From positions 1-20,581 of the forward strand of contig CAYLXN010000011.1 in NCBI GenBank assembly GCA_964388235.1: a stretch of 20,581 nucleotides of DNA, given 5' to 3'. The first letter of the stretch is position 1; each line of letters begins with the position of its first letter. A program made the translations under genes and the position numbers. The notes beneath the pieces were generated by a model. The model saw only the letters and a program-made list of their open reading frames with translations. It was not told where the DNA came from and ran no database searches. The DNA comes from CAYLXN01 sp964388235. GTDB taxonomy: Bacteria > Patescibacteriota > Saccharimonadia > Saccharimonadales > Saccharimonadaceae. Shown piece after piece: positions 15,135-20,581 of the stretch.

Positions 15135-15483
15135 ATTTAATTTGCAAAACATCAAAAATATTCGTTTGCCGTTTAACCGTTTCTTTTTATTTTTGGGTTT
15201 TTCGGTGGCTTTGGCGCTGGTGTTTGTGACGGTTAGCTTGCAGCTCTACAAGCAATCTGGCTCTGAGTTACTCGACTTGAGCGGCCCTAAGCACAAGCAA
15301 ATCCAAAAGCAAGTTCGCCGCACGGCCGAAGACCCGACCATTCAGCCGACAGGTGAAATAAACCAAGAATTTAAGCAAGAATTCAATCGTCAATTTGATC
15401 AGTTTAATAGCAAAGTCAACAACCAACAAGTGTTGCTTCCCGAGGCGATGTCTGATAATACGCTCGGCATTAATGTCAAATAA
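15124..15483 (+). CDS. Single-pass membrane protein of unknown function
   Basis: 119 residues from the ATG at 15124. The start at 15091 is rejected because it would overlap the previous gene by 44 bases, and the downstream ATG gives the same 11-base overlap seen twice more in this window. A basic N terminus (KTKFNLQNIKNIRLPFNR) precedes one transmembrane helix at about 21-41. A polar, Gln/Lys-rich outside region follows (about 42-119), with helical FKQEFNRQFDQFNSK. Topology is N-in by the positive-inside rule. No family recognised. It is co-transcribed between another exported protein and trmB. Confidence 0.65.
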   Translation: MKTKFNLQNIKNIRLPFNRFFLFLGFSVALALVFVTVSLQLYKQSGSELLDLSGPKHKQIQKQVRRTAEDPTIQPTGEINQEFKQEFNRQFDQFNSKVNNQQVLLPEAMSDNTLGINVK

Positions 15484-16126
15484 TAACACTCCACCAGCCA
15501 ATCCGCCTTATCGCAAGCGAAAACTATACAAATTTTCGGTTTTTAAGCGGCTTGATAATTGTTTTGAATTGGAAGATTGGCAGAGTGATTGGTTGCCTGA
15601 CATTCTAGAAATCGGGGCAGGGCGAGCCGATTTGAGTTTAGCGATGGCAAATCAACATCCTGAGCAAAAAATCTTGGCCATTGACGTCAAAGCTGATCGA
15701 TTGCAGGCTGGTGCCAGTTTAGCTCAGCAGCAAAAATTAACTAATTTGCGATTTTTAAGAGCTAACATTAATCAACTTGCAGACATCTTGCCAACTAATT
15801 CGGTAGAAACTATTTGGGTGACTTTTCCCGATCCGTTTCCCAAAGCCAAGCAAGCCAAGCATCGTTTGGTGGCGACTAATTATCTGAAAATTTACCAGCA
15901 ATTATTAAAACCAACGGGTAAATTATTGTTCAAAACTGACAGTTTGGCGCTTTTTGAGTTTGGCTTAGAGGAATTGGTTAACAATTACTGGTATTTTCAC
16001 CAGCTGTCGTTTGATTTACATGGCTCAAATTTAAGTGAGTCGTACAAAGTCACCACCGCTTATGAACGCCGCTATTTAGCAGAAAATAAGCCGATTTATT
16101 TTGTCGAAGTTAGTTTGCAAAATTAG
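15473..16126 (+). CDS. trmB: tRNA (guanine-N7-)-methyltransferase
   Basis: 217 residues from ATG 15473. It methylates G46 of tRNAs with S-adenosylmethionine. The SAM-binding motif EIGAGRADL is at 46-54, a second acidic motif AIDVKADR at 69-76, and the TrmB signature FPDPFPK at 118-124 is followed by KHRLV. The longer frame starting at 15395 adds 26 codons of basic and Cys-rich sequence that merely shadows the previous gene, so I reject it. The start overlaps the upstream stop by 11 bases. Its 3' end overlaps murC tail-to-tail by 17 bp (16110-16126). The family call is secure. Confidence 0.93.
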   Translation: MSNNNTPPANPPYRKRKLYKFSVFKRLDNCFELEDWQSDWLPDILEIGAGRADLSLAMANQHPEQKILAIDVKADRLQAGASLAQQQKLTNLRFLRANINQLADILPTNSVETIWVTFPDPFPKAKQAKHRLVATNYLKIYQQLLKPTGKLLFKTDSLALFEFGLEELVNNYWYFHQLSFDLHGSNLSESYKVTTAYERRYLAENKPIYFVEVSLQN

Positions 16127-17390
16127 TTCGCAGCCAATCATCAAGCGGTCCAGCGGACATTATGATTACTAAGTTATCGTCTTCGATCTCTTGAGTTAAA
16201 TTGTGTTTTAATTGGTTGTCGGCTTCAGATAAAATGACTGAATTAGTTAGGTCTTTGGTCAATTCTTGGCTGTCAAGAACTGGCTGCTTAGGATCTTCGC
16301 GAACCAAATAAGTCGGTAGCCAGTAAACTTTATCTGCGTCAGCAAAACTGTCTTTGTACTGCTGTCTAAATTGATGTTGGCGTTGATTTTGGTGTGGTTG
16401 ATAAACCAAAACTAATTTGTTGAAATTGTTTTTTTGGCGGTATTCATCAGCCAAATCAATTGTAGCTTTGATTTCCGACGGATGATGGGCGTAATCAGAA
16501 ATCAAATTAGGCTTAATTGCCTCAAATCGTCGTTTAGGCGCTGGCGTTTGATTGAGAATTTTGATGGCCTGCTCAATCGAAGAAAATGGTTCTTGTTTAT
16601 TCAATAACTTGATTAATTCAAGAATTAATTGGGCATTTTGGCGATAGGCCAAACCTGGTAAAGTTAAGTTGGGATCAACTTGGTCATTGTCTAGAATCGT
16701 CAAATTGGGCTTGTCGGCAATTTGGCTAAAAGTATCCTTTTGCCAGCAAAAAACAGTTTGCGAATTGTCGATAAATTCCGCAAAAGCTGTCTGGTAATCT
16801 TCCAACGTCGGATAGGTGTCGACGTGATCATAATCAATCGAAGTGATTAAACTAAACTCAGGTTGGTAATAGAGAAAATTGCGGTCATATTCATCGCACT
16901 CATAAACGAAAAATTGACTATCTTTGACGAAATTGCCTGAAGGGCCGAAGGCTAAATTGCTGCCGGCCAGATAGCTAACGGGGATGTTTAATTGGTTAAA
17001 CAGCCAGACAAACATGTTGGTAGTTGAGGTTTTGCCGTGAGTGCCAGCGATGGCTATTAGGCGTAGATTGTGGTCTTTGATGAAGGCTGGGATGAATTGA
17101 TCACGCTTGGTATGCTTGATGTTTAATTTGGCGGCCTGAACTATTTCTGGGCTGTCTGCTGGCAAGGCTGAAGTAAAAATCATGTGATCAATTGGCGTGC
17201 GGCTATGAATTTGCTTTAAAAATTGACCGGTTTGATCTTGACTAATTTCAACTCCGCGTTGACGAAGCTGTTGACAATTAAAACTACTATCGACGGCATC
17301 GCTGCCAAAAACTTGATGTCCAGCGTCTAAGGCTAGATTGGCTAGAGGGGCTAAACCACTACCACCAATTCCAGAAAAATAAATATTCAT
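16110..17390 (-). CDS. murC: UDP-N-acetylmuramate--L-alanine ligase
   Basis: 426 residues, slightly shorter than typical MurC (about 450-490). It adds L-alanine to UDP-MurNAc, the first peptide step of peptidoglycan synthesis, in the cytoplasm. Motifs: GIGGSG at 7-12 (nucleotide-binding start of the N domain), AGTHGKTST at 115-123 (ATP P-loop), YECDEYDRNFL at 163-173, DYDHVDTY at 186-193, DYAHHPSEI near 298 and VYQPHQNQR near 330. GIGGSGLAPLA favours MurC; the related Mpl ligase is an alternative that I consider less likely. The ATG follows a TATAAT box by 9 bases with no ribosome binding site. It is convergent with trmB and divergent from the membrane gene at 17468. Confidence 0.9.
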   Translation of the reverse strand: MNIYFSGIGGSGLAPLANLALDAGHQVFGSDAVDSSFNCQQLRQRGVEISQDQTGQFLKQIHSRTPIDHMIFTSALPADSPEIVQAAKLNIKHTKRDQFIPAFIKDHNLRLIAIAGTHGKTSTTNMFVWLFNQLNIPVSYLAGSNLAFGPSGNFVKDSQFFVYECDEYDRNFLYYQPEFSLITSIDYDHVDTYPTLEDYQTAFAEFIDNSQTVFCWQKDTFSQIADKPNLTILDNDQVDPNLTLPGLAYRQNAQLILELIKLLNKQEPFSSIEQAIKILNQTPAPKRRFEAIKPNLISDYAHHPSEIKATIDLADEYRQKNNFNKLVLVYQPHQNQRQHQFRQQYKDSFADADKVYWLPTYLVREDPKQPVLDSQELTKDLTNSVILSEADNQLKHNLTQEIEDDNLVIIMSAGPLDDWLRTNFAN

Positions 17391-17399
17391 ATTTCGTTA

Positions 17400-17405
17400 A
17401 TTATA
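17400..17405 (-). promoter_or_regulatory. -10 box of murC
   Basis: A perfect TATAAT on the minus strand, ending 9 bases before the murC ATG. The -35 is only a T-run (TTTTTC). A leaderless murC mRNA is predicted. Confidence 0.5.
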
Positions 17406-17467
17406 CACCATCTTCAGTGATTGAAAAAACATTGCATTTGTGCTTAAATTATATAAGAAGGGGTGGA

Positions 17468-18688
17468 ATGCTAACAACAATCAAGATTTTTTTCAGGCGA
17501 GCGATCTATAGTCAATTAAGCTTAAGCCAAGTAGCCAATTGGTGGTTAATTAAAATCACTAAAACGGCAGCAATGTGGCTGTCTTTGTTGTTGACGGTAG
17601 CGATCGTCTTTTTTGCTCAGTCAACTTATTTGGGGTCGTTTCAATATTTAGCGATCTTGGCCTTATTTGGGCTGGTTTTGGCACCAATTTCTAGCCTGCT
17701 AGTGGCTAGTTTTGGCGTGATTAGAGTGGTGTTGATCGCTTATTTTTTCAAAATAGTGGCACTACTAGGCTTGATTCTTTTTGGTGATCAGGGGTTGTTT
17801 TTGACGCTAATAGCAGCTATCTTGCAGGCGCTAGCGATTAATTTATTTGCCGTATCGTCGAATGTGGCTTTTTCGGAAATTAATAAAATTAACAAAATTT
17901 TCAAAAATAAACTTCTGAGTTTAAAAATCGAAATGGCATTAAATTTGGGGTTTGTAGTGGTGGTTGGTTTGGCAGCTATTTGGAGCGGAGTCAAGGCGGC
18001 GGCGGTTGGAATTTTAGTGTTTACATTGGTTTCTATGATTTTTTGGTTTCAACTGGAAGAGCATTTCCCCCATCATTTAAAGCTCAAATCGATGGTTCCC
18101 GAAAACACAAAATTATTGGCTTTTTATTTTATGAAAACTCGACAGGGGATTGACTTGGTGGTTAATTTGGTCGGGTTGGTGTTGGTAATTTGGTTTTTGC
18201 TGCCCGATGCTAATCACGGACTAATCTTCATAAATTGGTGGCTATTAGCCTGTTTTTTGGCTGTTATGCTGGTGATTTGGTTGATTAGTCGGTTGACGAC
18301 TGGCAAGAAGCTGAAATATTGGTTGGTGGTGGCTGGCTCGGTTACCCAGCTGGTGTCTAGGCTGTTCCAAGCTTCAACTGGCTTTTTAGGTCGGGCTGGG
18401 GTATTTTTAGCCACTAGTTTATTTGGTAGTGCACTGTTGACTAATAGTTACCAGCATTCAGAATTAATGTTGGCTAATACGGTTGGTGCAAGGATAAAAA
18501 TTTATAGCCATGGCTTAGTTGCTAAGTGGGCAGGTTTTTTGATGGCGGTAATAGTGGTTGGTGTTTGCTTGCTGGAAATTAAAAATTTGGAAGTGGCGGT
18601 TAGACTGGTTTTGATTGGCTTGGCGGTGGTTTTGCTGGTTATTGATGGGCTGATTGTTTATTTAGAGAGACGACAAAATGGTTTTTAG
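17468..18688 (+). CDS. Polytopic membrane protein, not recognised
   Basis: 406 residues from the ATG at 17468, which has a purine-rich AAGGGGTGG just before it. The frame can be extended to a GTG at 17417, but those 17 codons overlap promoter-like sequence. About ten hydrophobic segments follow a short amphipathic N terminus (TTIKIFFRRAIYSQLSLSQV). There is a central break around 200-220 (EEHFPHHLKLKSM) and a basic loop near 275-285 (SRLTTGKKLKY), giving two halves of about five helices each. The outline recalls an MFS-like carrier or flippase, but I see no diagnostic motif and do not assign one. It overlaps the next gene by 11 bases, so the two probably work together. Confidence 0.75.
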   Translation: MLTTIKIFFRRAIYSQLSLSQVANWWLIKITKTAAMWLSLLLTVAIVFFAQSTYLGSFQYLAILALFGLVLAPISSLLVASFGVIRVVLIAYFFKIVALLGLILFGDQGLFLTLIAAILQALAINLFAVSSNVAFSEINKINKIFKNKLLSLKIEMALNLGFVVVVGLAAIWSGVKAAAVGILVFTLVSMIFWFQLEEHFPHHLKLKSMVPENTKLLAFYFMKTRQGIDLVVNLVGLVLVIWFLLPDANHGLIFINWWLLACFLAVMLVIWLISRLTTGKKLKYWLVVAGSVTQLVSRLFQASTGFLGRAGVFLATSLFGSALLTNSYQHSELMLANTVGARIKIYSHGLVAKWAGFLMAVIVVGVCLLEIKNLEVAVRLVLIGLAVVLLVIDGLIVYLERRQNGF

Positions 18689-19319
18689 GGCAAAAGAATC
18701 GGCTCGAACTAGGCTCAAGTTAAGGCAAATGGCTACTTGGCAGCTAGTGTTGGTGCTGATTGTTTGGCTGGTGGTGGTGGCGACGCTGTTGCGGCTTAAT
18801 AACATTCAAATGATTCAGCGCCGAGATGCGGTTATTGAGGCTGACAAAAGTGGCGATAGTCAACTTTTAGTAAAAAACTTAACCGATTTGCAGACTTTTG
18901 CTAGTCAGCACATGAATGCTTCGACCGGTAAATTTTATTTAGAGCATCAATACGAGCGTGATAAGCAAAAGGCAGCTAAAGAGGCTGAGGAGCGGGCTAA
19001 AAACAACCAGCATGGTAATGTTTACAAGAAGGCGGCTCAAGTATGCGATCCGCATTATACACTGTACTCTGATCCTTATTTTCGGTGTATTTTGAATGAA
19101 TTAGATAAATACAGCCCCAGCAGCCAGACTGGACAAACTGAGCTAAAATTACCCGACCCTGCAATTTACAGCAAGGAATTTGTGTCGCCGCGAATTAGTT
19201 TTGATTGGGCGGGGTTGTCAGTTTTAGTGGCGGTGGCGTTAGCAGGTGTTATCGTGATTAGATTATTTTCGTATCTGGTGCTGAGTTTAATTGTCAAAAT
19301 TAAAGAAAAATATAATTAA
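18678..19319 (+). CDS. Two-helix membrane protein with an outside loop, not recognised
   Basis: 213 residues. A basic N terminus (RAKESARTRLKLRQ) leads to a first transmembrane helix at about 19-40. A polar region of about 130 residues follows, with a charged helix (YERDKQKAAKEAEERAKNN, about 92-110) and two cysteines (VCDPHY and FRCILNE) that may form a disulfide outside. A second helix at about 177-205 and a Lys-rich tail end it. Both ends are predicted cytoplasmic. Translation is coupled to the upstream membrane gene by an 11-base overlap. The family is unknown to me. Confidence 0.75.
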   Translation: MVFRAKESARTRLKLRQMATWQLVLVLIVWLVVVATLLRLNNIQMIQRRDAVIEADKSGDSQLLVKNLTDLQTFASQHMNASTGKFYLEHQYERDKQKAAKEAEERAKNNQHGNVYKKAAQVCDPHYTLYSDPYFRCILNELDKYSPSSQTGQTELKLPDPAIYSKEFVSPRISFDWAGLSVLVAVALAGVIVIRLFSYLVLSLIVKIKEKYN

Positions 19320-19392
19320 CCCTTGACTTTTTGCCGCCAACCAGTTAATCTAAGTCTATACTTATTAATATAAGGGAAGGAAATACAATACA

Positions 19393-19599
19393 ATGGCTTA
19401 CAGTCACGTTAACTCAAAAGGCGTAACTTATTATCTACACAAAATGGATGTCACACTTCGTGGTGGCAAGGAGCAGACAATCTACTTCTTTACCAAAGAC
19501 AAAGATCATCCAAAAGGTGAAGCTTGCGACCTGCCAGAAGGTGGAATCGTCAAAGAAAACAAAGCTAACGGCTTTCTAGTTGTTTCTCGAAAAAAATAA
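19393..19599 (+). CDS. Conserved small protein of CPR type, unknown function
   Basis: 68 residues, soluble, basic C terminus (VVSRKK). The layout SHVNSKGVTYYLH, then LRGGKEQTIYFF, a Lys/Asp-rich turn, LPEGGIVKENKANGF matches my recollection of a short conserved family frequent in Patescibacteria genomes; I know of no function. It probably forms a small beta sheet. The ribosome binding site GGAAGG (19375-19380) is 12 bases from the ATG, rather far. TTGACT at 19323 and TATACT at 19357 are promoter-like, but their spacing does not fit each other. A strong terminator follows, so it is its own transcription unit. Confidence 0.8.
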   Translation: MAYSHVNSKGVTYYLHKMDVTLRGGKEQTIYFFTKDKDHPKGEACDLPEGGIVKENKANGFLVVSRKK

Positions 19600-19618
19600 T
19601 CGATAATTAAAATTAAAT

Positions 19619-19653
19619 AACTCCTAGCTCGATTGAGTTGGGAGTTGTTTTAT
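19619..19653 (+). terminator. Rho-independent terminator of the 68-residue gene
   Basis: AACTCCTAGCTC (19619-19630) pairs over 12 bp with GAGTTGGGAGTT (19635-19646) around the loop GATT, followed by GTTTTATT. Confidence 0.85.
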
Positions 19654-19706
19654 TAAAAAAATAAATCAGCCTTGAGACTGAAAATTATTGAATCTTAATT
19701 TTGATC

Positions 19707-19782
19707 TGGTGGGGGTAGCTGGAATTGAACCAGCGACCAACAGGTTATGAGCCCGCTGCTCTGACCGCTGAGCTATACCCCC
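19707..19782 (-). tRNA. tRNA with CAT anticodon (tRNA-Ile2 or elongator tRNA-Met)
   Basis: The cloverleaf reads from 19782 to 19707 with an encoded CCA end. Acceptor GGGGGTA/TACCCCC pairs fully, so it is not an initiator. D stem is GCTC/GAGC, anticodon stem GCGGG/CCTGT with loop CTCATAA (anticodon CAT), T stem GCTGG/CCAGC with loop TTCAATT. The loop CTCATAA and the following TTGGTCGCTGG resemble bacterial tRNA-Ile2, whose C34 is changed to lysidine to read AUA. Elongator Met tRNAs more often have TTCATA(C/A) loops. Identity is left open. Confidence 0.93.
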
Positions 19783-19850
19783 AAGTAGGGTTATTATAGC
19801 CTATTTTCGATTTTTAGGCTAGAATAATTTATTTTTAGGCGGTTTTAAGT

Positions 19851-19856
19851 TATAAT
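19851..19856 (+). promoter_or_regulatory. -10 box of the FtsB-like gene
   Basis: Perfect TATAAT, immediately followed by an ATG at 19857. Transcription should start near 19863, past that ATG, so translation must begin at the in-frame ATG at 19869, which would have a leader of about 6 bases. Confidence 0.6.
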
Positions 19857-19868
19857 ATGATAAAAGTT

Positions 19869-20315
19869 ATGCTAAAAAATAAATTAAACAAAAATACTTT
19901 TAACAAGCTTAAATATCATGCCAAGCATTTTCTCTTCGTGCCTAAAAATTTGGCACTAGTGATTGCGGCGGTGATTGCTGTTGTTTGGGTGGTCAATGCT
20001 TTGTCGGCTATGCAAAATAACTTTGAGCTGCAGAAAGAATTAACCGCCAAGCAACAAAACCTGGAATTAATCAAGTTGGAGGTTGCGAGTTTGGATTATG
20101 AAAAGGAATATTATAAAACCGTGGAGTATCAGGAGTTGGCGGTTCGCGATAGGCTAGGTCTGGCAAAGGCGGGCGAAAAAATGTTAGTTTTAGGTGAATA
20201 CTCCGATTGGGTGAATCAAAAAAATCAGCTGATTCAGGACCAAGCCACACCGATTTTAAAGCCGAGTAATTTGCGCCAGTGGTTGAACTTTCTTTTTGGC
20301 GCCAATACAAAATAG
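19869..20315 (+). CDS. Septum formation initiator, FtsB/DivIC-like
   Basis: 148 residues from ATG 19869; the ATG at 19857 touches the -10 box and would not be on the mRNA. A basic cytoplasmic N terminus (KLNKNTFNKLKYHAKH) is followed by one transmembrane helix at about 24-42. A coiled coil runs from about 50 to 85 (NNFELQKELTAKQQNLELIKLE), then comes the DivIC-type end YYKTVEYQELAVRDRLGLAKAGE, where the RDRLGLAKAGE stretch is diagnostic. FtsB/DivIC links FtsL and FtsQ/DivIB in the divisome. The tail of about 40 residues is polar and unassigned. It is not in a recognisable division cluster here: tRNA genes lie on both sides. Confidence 0.85.
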   Translation: MLKNKLNKNTFNKLKYHAKHFLFVPKNLALVIAAVIAVVWVVNALSAMQNNFELQKELTAKQQNLELIKLEVASLDYEKEYYKTVEYQELAVRDRLGLAKAGEKMLVLGEYSDWVNQKNQLIQDQATPILKPSNLRQWLNFLFGANTK

Positions 20316-20321
20316 TTAGAC

Positions 20322-20349
20322 TTGCATTTTAAGAAAAATAAAGTATAAT
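20322..20349 (+). promoter_or_regulatory. Promoter of the initiator tRNA locus
   Basis: TTGCAT (20322-20327), 16 bases, perfect TATAAT (20344-20349). Transcription should start near 20356, 7 bases before the truncated tRNA copy and about 106 bases before the complete tRNA. Confidence 0.65.
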
Positions 20350-20362
20350 GAACAACAATCGA

Positions 20363-20461
20363 CGCGGGGTGGAGCAGCCTGGTCAGCTCCGTGGTTGAAT
20401 AAGCGCTCATAACCTTTGGTTATGACCACAAAACTAAATTTAACAGACCGGCAAACATTAT
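20363..20461 (+). repeat. Truncated tRNA-fMet 5' copy (27 bases) plus 72-base unique segment
   Basis: Bases 20363-20389 are identical to the first 27 bases of the initiator tRNA at 20462-20488: acceptor strand, whole D arm, and the extra D-loop C. The copy then diverges. The 72-base remainder has no T arm and no acceptor 3' strand, so it cannot fold as a tRNA alone. It contains CTCATAACC (20406-20414), the same 9 bases as the real anticodon loop and its flank, within a hairpin CATAACC-TTT-GGTTATG (20408-20424). GTGGT (20391-20395) can also pair with ACCAC (20425-20429). It is probably a decayed or partial duplication; a co-transcribed decoy RNA is possible. Confidence 0.8.
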
Positions 20462-20539
20462 CGCGGGGTGGAGCAGCCTGGTCAGCTCGCTTGGCTCATA
20501 ACCAAGAGGTCGCTGGTTCAAATCCAGCCCCCGCTACCA
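20462..20539 (+). tRNA. Initiator tRNA-fMet (CAT)
   Basis: A 78-base cloverleaf with encoded CCA. Initiator hallmarks: C1 does not pair with base 72 (here T, so C1:U72 rather than C1:A72), the GGAGCAGCCTGG D-arm sequence, and loop CTCATAA with anticodon CAT at 20497-20499. The anticodon stem is CTTGG/CCAAG, so only two of the three usual consecutive G:C pairs (30:40 and 31:39) are kept; 29:41 is U:A. The D loop has one base more than E. coli tRNA-fMet. Confidence 0.95.
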
Positions 20540-20578
20540 AATACAAGTTCTATCTTTTTAATGGAGCTTGTATTTTTT
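20540..20578 (+). terminator. Rho-independent terminator of the initiator tRNA
   Basis: AATACAAGTTC (20540-20550) pairs over 11 bp with GAGCTTGTATT (20564-20574), followed by a T-run to 20578. It begins directly after the encoded CCA. Confidence 0.8.
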
Positions 20579-20581
20579 ATG

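Noticed and set aside
15395..15472. N-terminal extension of TrmB
   Set aside because: It shadows the end of the preceding gene in another frame, is basic and Cys-rich without similarity to TrmB, and the ATG at 15473 gives an 11-base overlap like its neighbours.
17417..17467. GTG-started extension of the membrane protein gene
   Set aside because: It overlaps promoter-like sequence and adds a polar segment; the ATG at 17468 has a purine-rich ribosome binding site.
1..20581. CRISPR arrays, transposases, prophage genes or altered genetic code
   Set aside because: No spaced repeats, no transposase or phage motifs; all recognised genes read through without in-frame TGA, so the standard code fits.

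Overview
The window looks like part of a small, AT-leaning genome of a Patescibacteria/CPR bacterium, most plausibly Candidatus Saccharibacteria (TM7). Reasons: a complete arginine deiminase (arc) operon as known from host-associated Saccharibacteria; an archaeal-type aspartyl-tRNA synthetase; very short gene spacing; many small secreted or membrane proteins with no recognisable family; a sortase-type surface protein; and MurC and a DivIC/FtsB-like protein showing a peptidoglycan-walled cell. The genes read well in the standard code. This is inferred from gene content and has not been tested by phylogeny.

Layout. 1-1667 (minus): N-terminal part of an oligoendopeptidase F gene, running off the left edge, then an MscS-type channel. 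1783-7651 (plus): the arginine operon arcA, arcB, a YfcC-type permease, a dimethylargininase (DDAH) gene and arcC. Arginine would enter through the permease, be deiminated to citrulline, split to ornithine and carbamoyl phosphate, and yield ATP, ammonia and CO2 through carbamate kinase. DDAH adds a route from methylated arginines to citrulline. 7655-9761: a CorA-like transporter with its own promoter inside arcC, then a thioredoxin-like domain fused to a CcdA/DsbD-like membrane domain. 9762-10057: a 31-codon small gene with a strong ribosome binding site and a two-way terminator. 10058-10723 (minus): a DsbA-like oxidoreductase. 10796-13059: a CBS-domain membrane protein and aspS.

13166-14532 is a secreted leucine-rich-repeat/MucBP-like surface protein broken by a one-base frameshift; its PNTG sorting signal lies in the other frame. 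14574-16126 is a three-gene run (secreted unknown, membrane unknown, trmB) with 11-base overlaps. murC follows convergently. 17468-19319 encodes two unrecognised membrane proteins. A small conserved protein, a terminator, a CAT-anticodon tRNA (minus), a DivIC/FtsB-like protein and an initiator tRNA locus finish the window. The tRNA locus is unusual: the first 27 bases of the initiator tRNA are perfectly repeated 99 bases upstream, just after the promoter.

Expression pattern. Genes inside operons, and a few others, have clear AGGAG-type ribosome binding sites. At least seven first-of-unit genes (pepF, mscS, corA, the CBS gene, the 14574 gene, murC, the FtsB-like gene) have a good -10 box ending only 6-12 bases before the ATG. 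Their mRNAs should therefore be leaderless or nearly so. No CRISPR array, transposase or phage gene was seen.
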